DNA of 64,000 nt. Origin: Halobacillus salinarum. Lineage in GTDB: Bacteria; Bacillota; Bacilli; Bacillales; Halobacillaceae. Shown here in pieces: positions 25,789 to 33,981 of this stretch. Within the stretch, counting starts at the first letter, position 1, and each line of letters opens with the position of its first letter. Location: the NCBI RefSeq assembly GCF_022919095.1, contig NZ_CP095073.1:2294001-2358000 (forward strand), written 5' to 3'. The notes below the pieces were generated by a model, which was not told the DNA's origin, searched no databases, and saw nothing but the letters and a program-made list of their open reading frames with translations. The position numbers and the translations under genes are program-made.

Positions 25789-26862
25789 ATGTTTTTTACT
25801 ATCTTACTCTCATGTGTAGACGCCATGAATGGGGAAAGAACAATCTCAGGAATACATAATCTTCTGACTGGAAAACGCTCCTCACAAACACTTCAAGATT
25901 CAAAAGGTTACCGCTTGGATCATTTTTTTGGTATTTATCCTTCGCTTGAAAAGAAGCGATTAAAACGTATATTTGAGAAGCTTGCCGACAAGCAGATTCT
26001 CGTAATTGATCAACATCAATATCCATTTCTGGTACAGAAGGGGAAAAACTTTCTCTTACAGCAGGGGACTTCAGATTTCTATTTTAGTGGCCTGAGAAAC
26101 CAGCAGGCTGTGCAACTATTAAAAAGCCGATTTCTGTTATTGGTTCAGACGGTCGCTAACGTCAATTCCGGGAAACGTAATTTTTTCCCGGTGATAGAGG
26201 ATCGCAAAGTCCAGCTTTGGGTTAAGAGCTTTTATAAACAGCATGTCAAGAATAAAAGCAATTCAGCGTTCCTCATCTATGAAGAAATGTTTTCGCTCAT
26301 AGACGACTTAGAAGATCTTGAGGCAGAATTGTTCACGTATCGATTGTCAGGTGGACCTGTTATTGGTTTTACAAGGGAACAGCTGGCACGATTCTGTCAG
26401 ATCACAATCGAAGAGGTAGATATAAGGCTTGAACATGTATTCCATTATATTTATTCTAAGCTAAGCCAGTCCCCTCAATCTTTCCCGAAACTAAGGTATT
26501 GCGTGGACGATTTACACCCTTCTTCTCTTGTTACCCAGTCTTCAGAGAAAACCTTTCAGTTCCTAAAACACGGGTTGTCATTAGAAGAGATTGCAGGAAA
26601 AAGAAATCTTAAGGTCAGTACAATTCAAGATCATATCGTGGAAGCAGCGTTAGTCATGAAGAATTTTCCAATTGAGCAGTTTATTGATTATGAAGATCAA
26701 ATGCTTATTTTTCATGCGGCCGAAAGTTTAAAAACGATGAAGCTAAAATCTATTTATCAGTATTTGGACGGCCGTTACACTTATTTTCAATTAAGAATTG
26801 TATTGGCCAAAAAGCAGCACGAAACCGATCAGGGAGGCAGTTATGCAAGTGCAGAACATTGA
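25789..26862 (+). CDS. ypbB: YpbB family helix-turn-helix protein
   Basis: A 357-residue soluble protein that precedes recS, as in B. subtilis. The C-terminal third carries a helicase-associated helix-turn-helix (about residues 255-340; FLKHGLSLEEIAGKRNLKVSTIQDHI), of the kind found in RecQ tails. It may supply a DNA-binding partner for the short RecS helicase; that is inference from the arrangement. AAGGAGGA ribosome site; its end overlaps recS by 20 bases. Confidence 0.85.
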   Translation: MFFTILLSCVDAMNGERTISGIHNLLTGKRSSQTLQDSKGYRLDHFFGIYPSLEKKRLKRIFEKLADKQILVIDQHQYPFLVQKGKNFLLQQGTSDFYFSGLRNQQAVQLLKSRFLLLVQTVANVNSGKRNFFPVIEDRKVQLWVKSFYKQHVKNKSNSAFLIYEEMFSLIDDLEDLEAELFTYRLSGGPVIGFTREQLARFCQITIEEVDIRLEHVFHYIYSKLSQSPQSFPKLRYCVDDLHPSSLVTQSSEKTFQFLKHGLSLEEIAGKRNLKVSTIQDHIVEAALVMKNFPIEQFIDYEDQMLIFHAAESLKTMKLKSIYQYLDGRYTYFQLRIVLAKKQHETDQGGSYASAEH

Positions 26863-28375
26863 AGAGTATTTGTGGGCTCATTTTGGTTATAAAAACTTCA
26901 GAGAAGGGCAGCGCCCCATTATTGAAGATGTACTGAATGGAAATGATGTGCTCGGTATTTTGCCGACTGGTACGGGAAAGTCATTGTGCTACCAATTGCC
27001 TGCTCTTATCTTTCAAGGAGCAACCCTAGTTGTTTCCCCTCTGATTTCATTAATGTCAGACCAGGAAAAACAATTGAAAGCAGTGGGTATTAAAAAAGTA
27101 GTCGCTATAAACAGTTTTTTGAACCCGCAAGAGAGAACCGAAGTTCTGAAACGGCTACACGATTATAAATTGATTTACTTGTCACCGGAAATGCTGCAAA
27201 ATCAAAGGATGTTACAAGCATTAAAGAAGCTTCCCATTGACTTGTTTGTGATTGATGAAGCCCACTGTATTTCACAATGGGGCCATGAATTTCGCACAGA
27301 CTATTTGAAGTTAGACCAGATTATTCATGAATTAGCAGATCCCCCGGTGCTTGCTTTAAGCGCAACGGCTACCCCAGAAGTGCAGGAAGATATATTCAAG
27401 CAGCTTAAGAAACCGAACATGATAAAAAGGGTACATTCTATGGATAAAATAAATGTCAGTTTTGCTGTGGAACACATGTCGTCTGCGGAGGAGAAGATTG
27501 AACGGATTGCTGAAATTCTGAGCGGCAGGAAAGCCGCCTGCATGATTTATTTCTCAAGCCGGCAATGGGCCGAGCGCGCTGCTTCAGCATTACAGCAAAA
27601 ATTATCGCAGAGAATTGCGTTTTATCATGGAGGGATGGAACAGACGGATCGTTTATTAATCCAGCAGCAATTCATGAATGATCAGCTTGATATCGTCTGC
27701 TGTACAAGTGCATTTGGAATGGGCTTGGATAAGCCGGATATCCGTTATGTTATTCACTTTCATGTTCCTACCCAGATTGAATCATTTATCCAGGAAGTAG
27801 GACGGGCAGGAAGAGACGGTAAGCCATGTGCCAGTCTTGTCCTATTTACACATAGAGACTATTACCTGCCGCAAATGCTCATTCAAAGCGAGCTTCCTGA
27901 AACAAATGAACTTCACAAGATATTTAGGGTGTTGGATACCTTCCGAAATAAACCATTGCCTCACAAAGAAGAAATTGTGCAAGTAATGGAATTATCAGAA
28001 TCTCAATGGAATTTTATTAAATATCAACTGGAAAAGCATGGATGCTATTCCGATGGAAAAATCTCAGGAAGCATAGAAGAATGGGAAAGAATGCAAACAA
28101 AGGTGGAACAATTTCTTAAGGAGAGATGGCACTATAAACAAGGGAAATTAAAAGAAATGATAAACTGGGTACATCACAAAGGGTGTAAAAGAAAAAAGCT
28201 GTATGAACCTTTTCAGGATCATATAAGACCTCCCTATGTTCCTTGTTGCGATTCTTGCGGTTTTAATATCGCAGATTTACAAGTGGAAAACTGGGAAGAG
28301 AGTTCAAGCGTAGATTCGTGGCAGTCTCGTCTGCGTAAAATGTTTCAGCAGGAAGATCATTATGAAATTTTCTGA
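26843..28375 (+). CDS. recS: RecQ-family ATP-dependent DNA helicase RecS
   Basis: A 510-residue superfamily-2 helicase. Walker A is LPTGTGKSLCYQLPAL near residues 40-55, Walker B is DEAH near 138-141, with SATATP near 173, and FGMGLDKPDIRYVIH and QEVGRAGRDG in the second core domain. A zinc-binding Cys cluster (C near 451, then CCDSC near 471) follows; there is no HRDC domain, so it matches the short RecS type rather than full RecQ. The ATG at 26843 has AGGGAGG upstream and lies inside the end of ypbB. Confidence 0.92.
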   Translation: MQVQNIEEYLWAHFGYKNFREGQRPIIEDVLNGNDVLGILPTGTGKSLCYQLPALIFQGATLVVSPLISLMSDQEKQLKAVGIKKVVAINSFLNPQERTEVLKRLHDYKLIYLSPEMLQNQRMLQALKKLPIDLFVIDEAHCISQWGHEFRTDYLKLDQIIHELADPPVLALSATATPEVQEDIFKQLKKPNMIKRVHSMDKINVSFAVEHMSSAEEKIERIAEILSGRKAACMIYFSSRQWAERAASALQQKLSQRIAFYHGGMEQTDRLLIQQQFMNDQLDIVCCTSAFGMGLDKPDIRYVIHFHVPTQIESFIQEVGRAGRDGKPCASLVLFTHRDYYLPQMLIQSELPETNELHKIFRVLDTFRNKPLPHKEEIVQVMELSESQWNFIKYQLEKHGCYSDGKISGSIEEWERMQTKVEQFLKERWHYKQGKLKEMINWVHHKGCKRKKLYEPFQDHIRPPYVPCCDSCGFNIADLQVENWEESSSVDSWQSRLRKMFQQEDHYEIF

Positions 28376-28976
28376 GCAAGCAGAATTCATTAAGCAGCTC
28401 TCCGATCGGCAAGTCACTGTCCAGCTTGTGCTTACCCAGTTTGTAATCTTATTTGCAGCCATCCTAGTCAGTTTGTTTTTGTTTGATTCTTTTCTTTTAG
28501 ATTGGAGAAATCTCTTCCGCTTTCATTCTGGTGAGTGGCTAAAATACGGGGTTGGTTCAGCAGTGCTCGTATTAATCATTGATCTACTGATGCTTCGTCT
28601 TATTCCTAAAAGGTATTATGATGATGGGGGCATCAATGAAAAGGTATTTCAAAACCGGTCTTTAGGATCAATAATTGCTGTCACCTTATTAGTAGCAGTT
28701 TGTGAGGAAATGCTGTTCAGAGGGGTCATCCAGAAAGAATTTGGTTATTTTGTTGCAAGTCTATTATTTGCGCTTATGCACTTCAGATATTTGGCTAAGC
28801 TTTTGCTACTGGGCTCTGTAGTTTTCGTCAGTTTTTTTCTAGGGTGGTTATTTGAAATAACGGACAGTATCACCGTAACAATTACGACTCATTTTATCGT
28901 GGATGTCATTTTAGCATTATGGATTAGATATAGACAAAGAGGTGATCTGGTTGGTGCAGCAAACGAATCAAGATGA
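28362..28976 (+). CDS. ypbD: CPBP family intramembrane metalloprotease YpbD
   Basis: A 204-residue polytopic membrane protein of the CAAX-protease/bacteriocin-processing family. The catalytic motif EEMLFRG is near residue 112, followed by a helix with ALMHFRY and a C-terminal THFIVD histidine. It overlaps recS by 14 bases and is cotranscribed with it. The substrate is unknown. Confidence 0.9.
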   Translation: MKFSEQAEFIKQLSDRQVTVQLVLTQFVILFAAILVSLFLFDSFLLDWRNLFRFHSGEWLKYGVGSAVLVLIIDLLMLRLIPKRYYDDGGINEKVFQNRSLGSIIAVTLLVAVCEEMLFRGVIQKEFGYFVASLLFALMHFRYLAKLLLLGSVVFVSFFLGWLFEITDSITVTITTHFIVDVILALWIRYRQRGDLVGAANESR

Positions 28977-29280
28977 AAAGCAAAAAGAAGCCCCTGAATA
29001 TGAAATGGATGTGTTAAACCTTCCCCCAAGAAAAGAAGTTCATGCGAACAAGAAGGCAAAAACAAAATGGAAGTTGAATTTTATTTTTTTCAGAGTCCTT
29101 ATCTTAATCATTATCCTTCTAGTCATGATCGCTTTATCCTATCGTTACTGGGGCGGCTGGCTGGAACCAGTCTTTGGAAGCAATCCTATTCATCAAACGA
29201 CGTCATATGGGCTGGAACAAAATCAAACCCATTTTGTCTTAATTCAGAATGCAGGTATGGAAAAGAGCTTCCGGTCTTAA
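28951..29280 (+). CDS. short membrane protein at the ypbE position
   Basis: About 109 residues, starting at a TTG (or the GTG three bases later) behind a strong AAAGAGGTGAT ribosome site inside the end of ypbD. A charged head (about 1-45) is followed by one transmembrane helix near residues 47-68 and a short outer part. In B. subtilis this position holds YpbE, which ends in a LysM domain; no LysM is present here. The stop codon lies in the loop of the downstream hairpin, and the last residues come from the terminator stem. It may be a reduced or damaged ypbE. Confidence 0.6.
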   Translation: MVQQTNQDEKQKEAPEYEMDVLNLPPRKEVHANKKAKTKWKLNFIFFRVLILIIILLVMIALSYRYWGGWLEPVFGSNPIHQTTSYGLEQNQTHFVLIQNAGMEKSFRS

Positions 29281-29292
29281 TGGAAGCTCTTT
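29262..29292. terminator. bidirectional terminator between the ypbE-position gene and cotJC
   Basis: A perfect 11-bp stem (AAAGAGCTTCC/GGAAGCTCTTT) with a 9-base loop, lying between convergent genes. The T run is better in the minus direction, serving cotJ. Confidence 0.8.
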
Positions 29293-29300
29293 GTTCACCG

Positions 29301-29870
29301 TTAGAAAATCTGTTTACGGTCTCTTTCAAATTTAAGGATTTCGACTGCCTCTCTAAACCGTTGTGAATGAACAATTTCTCTTTCCCTAAGAAATTTCAGC
29401 CCGTCGTTTAAATCGGGGTCATCGGACATATTAATGATCCATTGGTAAGTAGCACGTGCTTTTTCTTCAGCAGCGATATCTTCATATAAGTCAGCAATGG
29501 GGTCTCCTTTTGCTTGAATATAAGTGGCCGTCCAAGGAGAGCCGGAAGCATTATTATAAAAGAGTGCATTATCGTGGTTCACATATTGATCCTCAAGACC
29601 TGCTGCTTTCATCATCTCAGGTGTGGCATCCTTTGTTAATTTATAAACCATCGTCGCAATCATTTCTAAGTGGGCGAATTCTTCTGTACCAATATCCGTC
29701 AATAAACCAATCACTTTATCCGGAATGGAATAACGCTGGTTTAAGTAACGCAGCGCTGCAGACAGTTCTCCATCTGCACCTCCATATTGTTCAATGAGAT
29801 ATTTCGCAAGACGTGGGTTGCACTCACTGACTCTGACAGGATACTGAAGTTTTTTTTCATAATACCACAC
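29301..29870 (-). CDS. cotJC: spore coat protein CotJC, manganese-catalase-like
   Basis: A 189-residue ferritin-like four-helix protein of the Mn-catalase family, a spore component. The N-terminus MWYYEKKLQYPV and the metal-ligand patterns GELSAALRYLNQRY, GTEEFAHLEM and EEKARATYQW (Glu and His positions) are present. Last gene of cotJA-cotJB-cotJC on the minus strand, 23 bases after cotJB. Confidence 0.94.
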   Translation of the reverse strand: MWYYEKKLQYPVRVSECNPRLAKYLIEQYGGADGELSAALRYLNQRYSIPDKVIGLLTDIGTEEFAHLEMIATMVYKLTKDATPEMMKAAGLEDQYVNHDNALFYNNASGSPWTATYIQAKGDPIADLYEDIAAEEKARATYQWIINMSDDPDLNDGLKFLREREIVHSQRFREAVEILKFERDRKQIF

Positions 29871-29893
29871 GAGAATGTCCTCCTATAGAAGAA

Positions 29894-30163
29894 TTATAGT
29901 TGCCACGGCCAAGGTGAATCCTTCCAATTCCAGGGATAACCTGAAAAACTTGCCCCAAATTGTCTCAAAGGTCCAAAACACTGCTCATAATAGTTTTTCA
30001 GCTCGTGACTTTGGGCAGCCAGTTCGTTAAATTGCTGTACAGCCTGAGCGTCTTGTGGGTGAGTATCTAAATAAAGGGTCAGCTCAACTAAAGCAAAATC
30101 CACCTGTTGAATTTTTTCCATTAATTCATAACGATTCGGTGCCGTTTTCCCTTGCTGATCCAT
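29894..30163 (-). CDS. cotJB: spore coat protein CotJB
   Basis: An 89-residue helical coat protein. The motif VDFALVELTLYLDTHPQD near residues 21-38 is typical of CotJB. The C-terminus is tryptophan- and proline-rich (YPWNWKDSPWPWQ). Its ATG overlaps the cotJA stop (TGATG). Required in B. subtilis for placing CotJC in the coat. Confidence 0.93.
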   Translation of the reverse strand: MDQQGKTAPNRYELMEKIQQVDFALVELTLYLDTHPQDAQAVQQFNELAAQSHELKNYYEQCFGPLRQFGASFSGYPWNWKDSPWPWQL

Positions 30164-30375
30164 CAGCTTTCTCCTTTCACAGCAGGATAAGGGTCATAAA
30201 AGCACGGCCAAAGCGTACCACGGCAGAGTGCTTCCTGAAGAGAAAATTGAGGCAATCCTGGCTGCTGAAATCCAACATACAGCTGGGGCGGTGTAGAGAA
30301 ACATTTAATTTCTATAGGTGGACATGGATCGAATGGTCCATAATAGGGCCTGTAGCATTTAACAGGAGTGTACAA
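30163..30375 (-). CDS. cotJA: spore coat associated protein CotJA
   Basis: A 70-residue proline- and tyrosine-rich protein; the segment TPPQLYVGFQQPGLPQFS is a CotJA hallmark. A GTG further upstream is in frame, but it lies inside the AAAGAGGTGAT ribosome site, so the TTG eight bases after AAAGAGG was chosen as start. First gene of the cotJ operon. Confidence 0.9.
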   Translation of the reverse strand: MYTPVKCYRPYYGPFDPCPPIEIKCFSTPPQLYVGFQQPGLPQFSLQEALCRGTLWPCFYDPYPAVKGES

Positions 30376-30404
30376 AAATATCACCTCTTTAGTCTTGTCA
30401 ACAA

Positions 30405-30433
30405 ACTTTATGTAGATAAAGCTTGGACTATTC
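30405..30433 (-). promoter_or_regulatory. sigma-E-like promoter of cotJABC
   Basis: On the minus strand, GAATAGT (30433-30427) and CATAAAGT (30412-30405) are separated by 14 bases. The match to the sigma-E consensus is one mismatch per box. cotJ is mother-cell expressed under sigma-E in B. subtilis. Confidence 0.65.
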
Positions 30434-30508
30434 TACTAGGAAGGCAGGATTTTCACAAAGTAAAGAAGAACTAATAATTATGTATGTAAAAAAAAGGAGA
30501 GGGAAGCT

Positions 30509-31141
30509 ATGTTTGTAAAAAGTTTAATGAAACCACCGCACAAGTCACTCACAGCAGACGTTCATACGTCATTAGCACATATTCTGGAGATTTTGAATAA
30601 AGAAGATATTCAGGCTATGCCTGTGCTGGATGGTCAGAGATTCACAGGTATGATCTCCAAGGAGATTATTTACCGCTCCTTTTTTGAGAATGGAAAAGAC
30701 AAAGAGGATTTCTTACTTTCTACTGAAGCAAAAGATATCGTAGAAAAAGAGGATTATTTCATTCATAATGAGGAAGTGTTTGAACGCACTCTTCCTGCAT
30801 TTAAAGGTTTTCCGGTATTAGCTGTAGTCGATGAACACAGAAATTTTTTAGGGCTGGTGACCAGATTTGATGTAATTGAACAGTTTGAAAGTGCTTTTGG
30901 TATTCGGAAGAAAGGAATTCGTATTGCTTTTACTTCCGAAGAATCAGTAGGCAGAATCGAGCGATTAGGTGATATTATTAGAAATTATCACGAGAATGTG
31001 ATCTCTCTCGCTACCTTCGATGAAACCGATAAATTAGCGAGACGAATCGTTTTAAAAGTAGAAAAAAATAATAATATCGAACAATTTACGAAAAAGCTGG
31101 AGAAAACCGGATTTCGAATATTAAGTGTAAAAGAAGTGTAG
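30509..31141 (+). CDS. CBS domain-containing protein
   Basis: A 210-residue protein with two CBS motifs (about residues 1-60 and 70-128; MPVLDGQRFTGMISKE and FPVLAVVDEHRNFLGLVTRFDVIE) followed by an ACT-like C-terminal region (about 138-210). Such proteins usually sense adenosine nucleotides; the partner enzyme or ligand is not shown by the context. AAAGGAGAGGG ribosome site. It starts divergently from the cotJ operon and ends in its own terminator. Confidence 0.85.
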   Translation: MFVKSLMKPPHKSLTADVHTSLAHILEILNKEDIQAMPVLDGQRFTGMISKEIIYRSFFENGKDKEDFLLSTEAKDIVEKEDYFIHNEEVFERTLPAFKGFPVLAVVDEHRNFLGLVTRFDVIEQFESAFGIRKKGIRIAFTSEESVGRIERLGDIIRNYHENVISLATFDETDKLARRIVLKVEKNNNIEQFTKKLEKTGFRILSVKEV

Positions 31142-31148
31142 AAGTTAG

Positions 31149-31189
31149 AAAAAACCACTGAATCGGGGTTATCCGTTTTAGTGGTTTTT
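31149..31189 (+). terminator. intrinsic terminator after the CBS gene
   Basis: A perfect 10-bp stem (AAAAACCACT/AGTGGTTTTT) enclosing a 20-base loop with minor CGG/CCG pairing, ending in a T run. Confidence 0.85.
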
Positions 31190-31243
31190 CCTGGCTGATT
31201 TATTATATAATGCGGGTTATATCGAATGCAGGAGTGTTGTGAG

Positions 31244-32014
31244 TTGGAATGGTTCCTGAGTCTCATAGGAGCAGCTGCTCTATTATTGATGTACATGTAT
31301 TTTAAAGCACGTGGAAATTATATAGATAAACATGAGATTTACCATCATGCGTCCAAGCGGCTGAACATTTTCTTTATTTCAGACGTTCATAACCGGGTAA
31401 TCAACGAGAAAATGCTTCGCAGGGTCGAAGATAATGTAGATGTTGTAATTGTCGGAGGAGATTTAGTCGATAAACGCGTGCCCTTGCACAGGCTCATCAC
31501 GAATGTGAAGCGATTGAAACGCTGGGGAGCGCCTGTCTATTTTATTCCAGGGAATAATGATCATGAACTGACTGAAGCCAGGATCGTAGATGTATTAAAA
31601 AATGAATCAGTCCATGTGTTATCCAATCAGGATGTAAAACTCTCCTTTGACGACCGTCTTCCGTGCACCCTTAGTGGAGTGGATCCCTATTACCTTACCT
31701 CCCGCAGGCATGCCAGCTATATCCATGATACAAAGGATTTTCATTTGTTAGTTGTCCATGATCCTTATGTGTTTCAAAAGATGAATAAGGAAGATAGAGA
31801 CAGGTTCAGCTTAGTGCTGACAGGACATACTCACGGAGGGCAGATTCGTTTGTTTGGTTTTGGTCCTTATACCCGCGGAGGGTGGTTTACTAAAGAAGAC
31901 TATACTCTGCTGATTAGTGAAGGGTACGGTACTTCTGCAGTACCATTGCGTTTAAGTACGAGAGCGGAATGCCACATGATCTATTTGCTTCCTGAACGTG
32001 AGGATAGGTATTAG
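31244..32014 (+). CDS. ypbG: metallophosphoesterase YpbG
   Basis: A 256-residue membrane-anchored calcineurin-like phosphoesterase. An N-terminal transmembrane helix (about 4-22) precedes the metal motifs DVHN, GGDLVD, GNNDHE, VVHDP and GHTHGGQ, all intact. A TTG nine bases after AGGAG was chosen; an in-frame ATG 18 bases upstream would overlap that site. Assigned to YpbG by family and by its place before ypbH. The substrate is unknown. Confidence 0.85.
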   Translation: MEWFLSLIGAAALLLMYMYFKARGNYIDKHEIYHHASKRLNIFFISDVHNRVINEKMLRRVEDNVDVVIVGGDLVDKRVPLHRLITNVKRLKRWGAPVYFIPGNNDHELTEARIVDVLKNESVHVLSNQDVKLSFDDRLPCTLSGVDPYYLTSRRHASYIHDTKDFHLLVVHDPYVFQKMNKEDRDRFSLVLTGHTHGGQIRLFGFGPYTRGGWFTKEDYTLLISEGYGTSAVPLRLSTRAECHMIYLLPEREDRY

Positions 32015-32034
32015 TTAAAAAAGAATATACAAAT

Positions 32035-32064
32035 TTTACACAATAATTTTCTTTCACTTATAAT
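32035..32064 (+). promoter_or_regulatory. sigma-A promoter of the MerR/B12-binding regulator
   Basis: TTTACA at 32035-32040 and a perfect TATAAT at 32059-32064 are 18 bases apart, about 35 bases before the start codon. TATACA and TTTACA motifs repeat across the -35 and could be an operator. Confidence 0.6.
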
Positions 32065-32097
32065 AATAGTAAAAAGTTGTATGTGGAGGAAGGGATT

Positions 32098-32994
32098 ATG
32101 GCAGCTACGAAAGGAAAGTATAACATTAAAGCAATTTCCCAAATGATAGGGGTGCAGCCCGGCACATTAAGAGCTTGGGAACGACGTTACCAGATGATAC
32201 GTCCCGTACGCAATGATGTCGGCCACAGACTTTATACGGACGAACATCTTCGTATTTTAAAATGGCTGAAAGAAAAGGTTAATAAGGGATTTACCATTTC
32301 CCAAGCAGTAGCACTTATGGAAAATAATGAAGAAGCCGTCATGCATTCTCACTATGATGCAGATCAAAGTGAATTGGGAAAAATCGGAGACGATTTACTT
32401 GATGCCCTGCTGTCCTTTAATGAGAAAGAAGCGCAGCATAATCTGGATCAGGCATTTAGTTTATTCTCTCCTGAAACGGTTGCTATTGATGTAATTGGCC
32501 CCCTTCTTGTTAAAATAGGAGACCTCTGGGAGACCAATGAAATTACAAGTGCCCATGAGCATTTTGCAAGTAATTTTCTGAGATCGCGGATGGGTATGAT
32601 GCTAGTGTCTCTTCCTACTGATGCGATTCTTCCAAAAGCCGTTTTAGTTTGCGGACCAAATGAGAAGCACGAACTTGGACTATTAATTTTTGCGCTTTAT
32701 TTGAAACGCAAAGGGTATGAAGTTATTTATCTTGGACAAAGCATAGCCGGGGGAGATATCGATGTTGTTATAAATGAAATAAACCCCAAATACTTATTTA
32801 TGTCCTGTACGATGAAAAAAAATATCCCCATTTCCATTCGCTTAGCTGAAAGCTTACAAAAGAAGTTTCCTGAACTGAATATAGGCTTGGGCGGCTATGC
32901 CTATGAAGGACTCTCCGAAGTGGATAAAATAAGAATGGAGCCTTTTGTAGTGGGAAACAATAAGCGTGATTGGGAGATATGGCTGAATGATTGA
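32098..32994 (+). CDS. MerR-family regulator with cobalamin-binding domain (CarH-like)
   Basis: A 298-residue two-part regulator. Residues about 8-78 are a MerR winged helix (YNIKAISQMIGVQPGTLRAW, with GHRLYTDEHLRIL). Residues about 90-175 form the four-helix bundle with the HEHFASNFLRSRM segment, and residues about 180-298 the Rossmann-like B12 domain with NEKHELGLL, where the His would be the lower axial ligand. CarH and relatives repress in the dark when carrying adenosylcobalamin and release DNA in light. No carotenoid or photolyase gene is near, so the targets are unknown. Start ATG behind GGAGGAAGGG. Confidence 0.85.
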   Translation: MAATKGKYNIKAISQMIGVQPGTLRAWERRYQMIRPVRNDVGHRLYTDEHLRILKWLKEKVNKGFTISQAVALMENNEEAVMHSHYDADQSELGKIGDDLLDALLSFNEKEAQHNLDQAFSLFSPETVAIDVIGPLLVKIGDLWETNEITSAHEHFASNFLRSRMGMMLVSLPTDAILPKAVLVCGPNEKHELGLLIFALYLKRKGYEVIYLGQSIAGGDIDVVINEINPKYLFMSCTMKKNIPISIRLAESLQKKFPELNIGLGGYAYEGLSEVDKIRMEPFVVGNNKRDWEIWLND

Positions 32995-33016
32995 CTCCTT
33001 TTCCTTTTTTATAAAG

Positions 33017-33046
33017 TTGTCCCCCATCCAAATTGTCGTATATAAT
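33017..33046 (+). promoter_or_regulatory. sigma-A promoter of ypbH
   Basis: TTGTCC at 33017-33022 and a perfect TATAAT at 33041-33046 are 18 bases apart, about 75 bases upstream of ypbH. Confidence 0.5.
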
Positions 33047-33121
33047 TTGAAAAAAGGTGCCAATATTGCGCCTAGCTTCATAAGATAAAGATAACACATA
33101 ATTGAGACAGGGGGCGATCAT

Positions 33122-33706
33122 GTGCGAGTTGAAAGAGTTACAAATGAAAAGTTTAAAATCTTTCTTACATTTGATGATTTAATGGATAGAGGGTTAACTC
33201 GTGATGAACTTTGGAGTGATCTTCCAAGGGTTCACCGTATCTTCAGCGATATGATGTATGATGCGGGAACAGAGCTTGGTGTTGAATTAAATGGCGTACT
33301 TCTTGTCCAAGTGTATCTTTTAAAAGCTCAGGGAATGCTTGTTGTAGTGACAAGGACTGAGGGAGATGAAATGGACGAAGACGAAGATTATATGGAAATG
33401 AAAGTCACTCTTGATGAAAGCAAAGAAATGATGTTTATCTTCAACGACTTTGAAGATATCATACAGGCGGGCATTCACCTGCATCAGTTGAATGTAACCG
33501 GCGGAAGTGTATTTTCTTATAACGGGGAATATTATATGCTTTTACAGGATGAAGATATTATTCATTTAGATTCTGAACAAGTTATTGCTTTGTTATCCGA
33601 GTTTGCTTCAGCTTCTGCTGCAACTTCCCACCGTTTAATGGAGTACGGCAAAGTCATTATGGACGGCCAGGCATGCGCGACAATTTTTCATCATTTTTCG
33701 AATTAA
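33122..33706 (+). CDS. ypbH: MecA-family ClpC adaptor protein YpbH (MecB)
   Basis: A 194-residue adaptor that presents substrates to ClpCP. The N-terminal domain (MRVERVTNEKFKIFLTFDDL) and the ClpC-binding C-terminal domain (about 105-190; VTGGSVFSYNGEYYM) are both present, joined by an acidic linker (DEMDEDEDYME). It follows ypbG, with one regulator inserted, so YpbH rather than MecA itself is likely. GTG start after a GGGGGCG site. Confidence 0.85.
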   Translation: MRVERVTNEKFKIFLTFDDLMDRGLTRDELWSDLPRVHRIFSDMMYDAGTELGVELNGVLLVQVYLLKAQGMLVVVTRTEGDEMDEDEDYMEMKVTLDESKEMMFIFNDFEDIIQAGIHLHQLNVTGGSVFSYNGEYYMLLQDEDIIHLDSEQVIALLSEFASASAATSHRLMEYGKVIMDGQACATIFHHFSN

Positions 33707-33713
33707 TGCAGAT

Positions 33714-33748
33714 AGAACGATGCTCAGCAGAAGCTTCGTTCTTTTTTA
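33714..33748 (+). terminator. intrinsic terminator after ypbH
   Basis: AGAACGA-T-GCT pairs with AGC-T-TCGTTCT, with a single internal mismatch, followed by six T residues. Confidence 0.8.
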
Positions 33749-33909
33749 TTTCAAATTCTCTTTTATCTTTCCATTTAGCATATTCGAAACACTTTGATAA
33801 AAGTCCAGGGCTGCTCGGCTGCATTTAATGAACTTTTGGGTCTGCTCCTGTGCTGGAAAAGATGATTCGGGTAAATGGAGAATGAAGGTTATTTTTAAAA
33901 TAGAAGCTG

Positions 33910-33936
33910 TTGATTGAACGTGTTAAGATATATAAT
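33910..33936 (+). promoter_or_regulatory. probable promoter of ddl
   Basis: A perfect TATAAT at 33931-33936 has TTGATT at 33910-33915, a short 15-base spacer, about 45 bases before the ddl start. Confidence 0.4.
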
Positions 33937-33981
33937 GGAGTTTATCTTATTTGGTAACCATTAGGGATTGGAGTGTATGGA

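Noticed and set aside
29067-29366. A 99-codon plus-strand frame across the cotJC terminator
   Set aside because: It overlaps the ypbE-position gene in another frame, crosses the bidirectional terminator and has no family similarity.
33749-33900. Small minus-strand frame upstream of ddl
   Set aside because: It runs through the ypbH terminator into ypbH, with no ribosome site.
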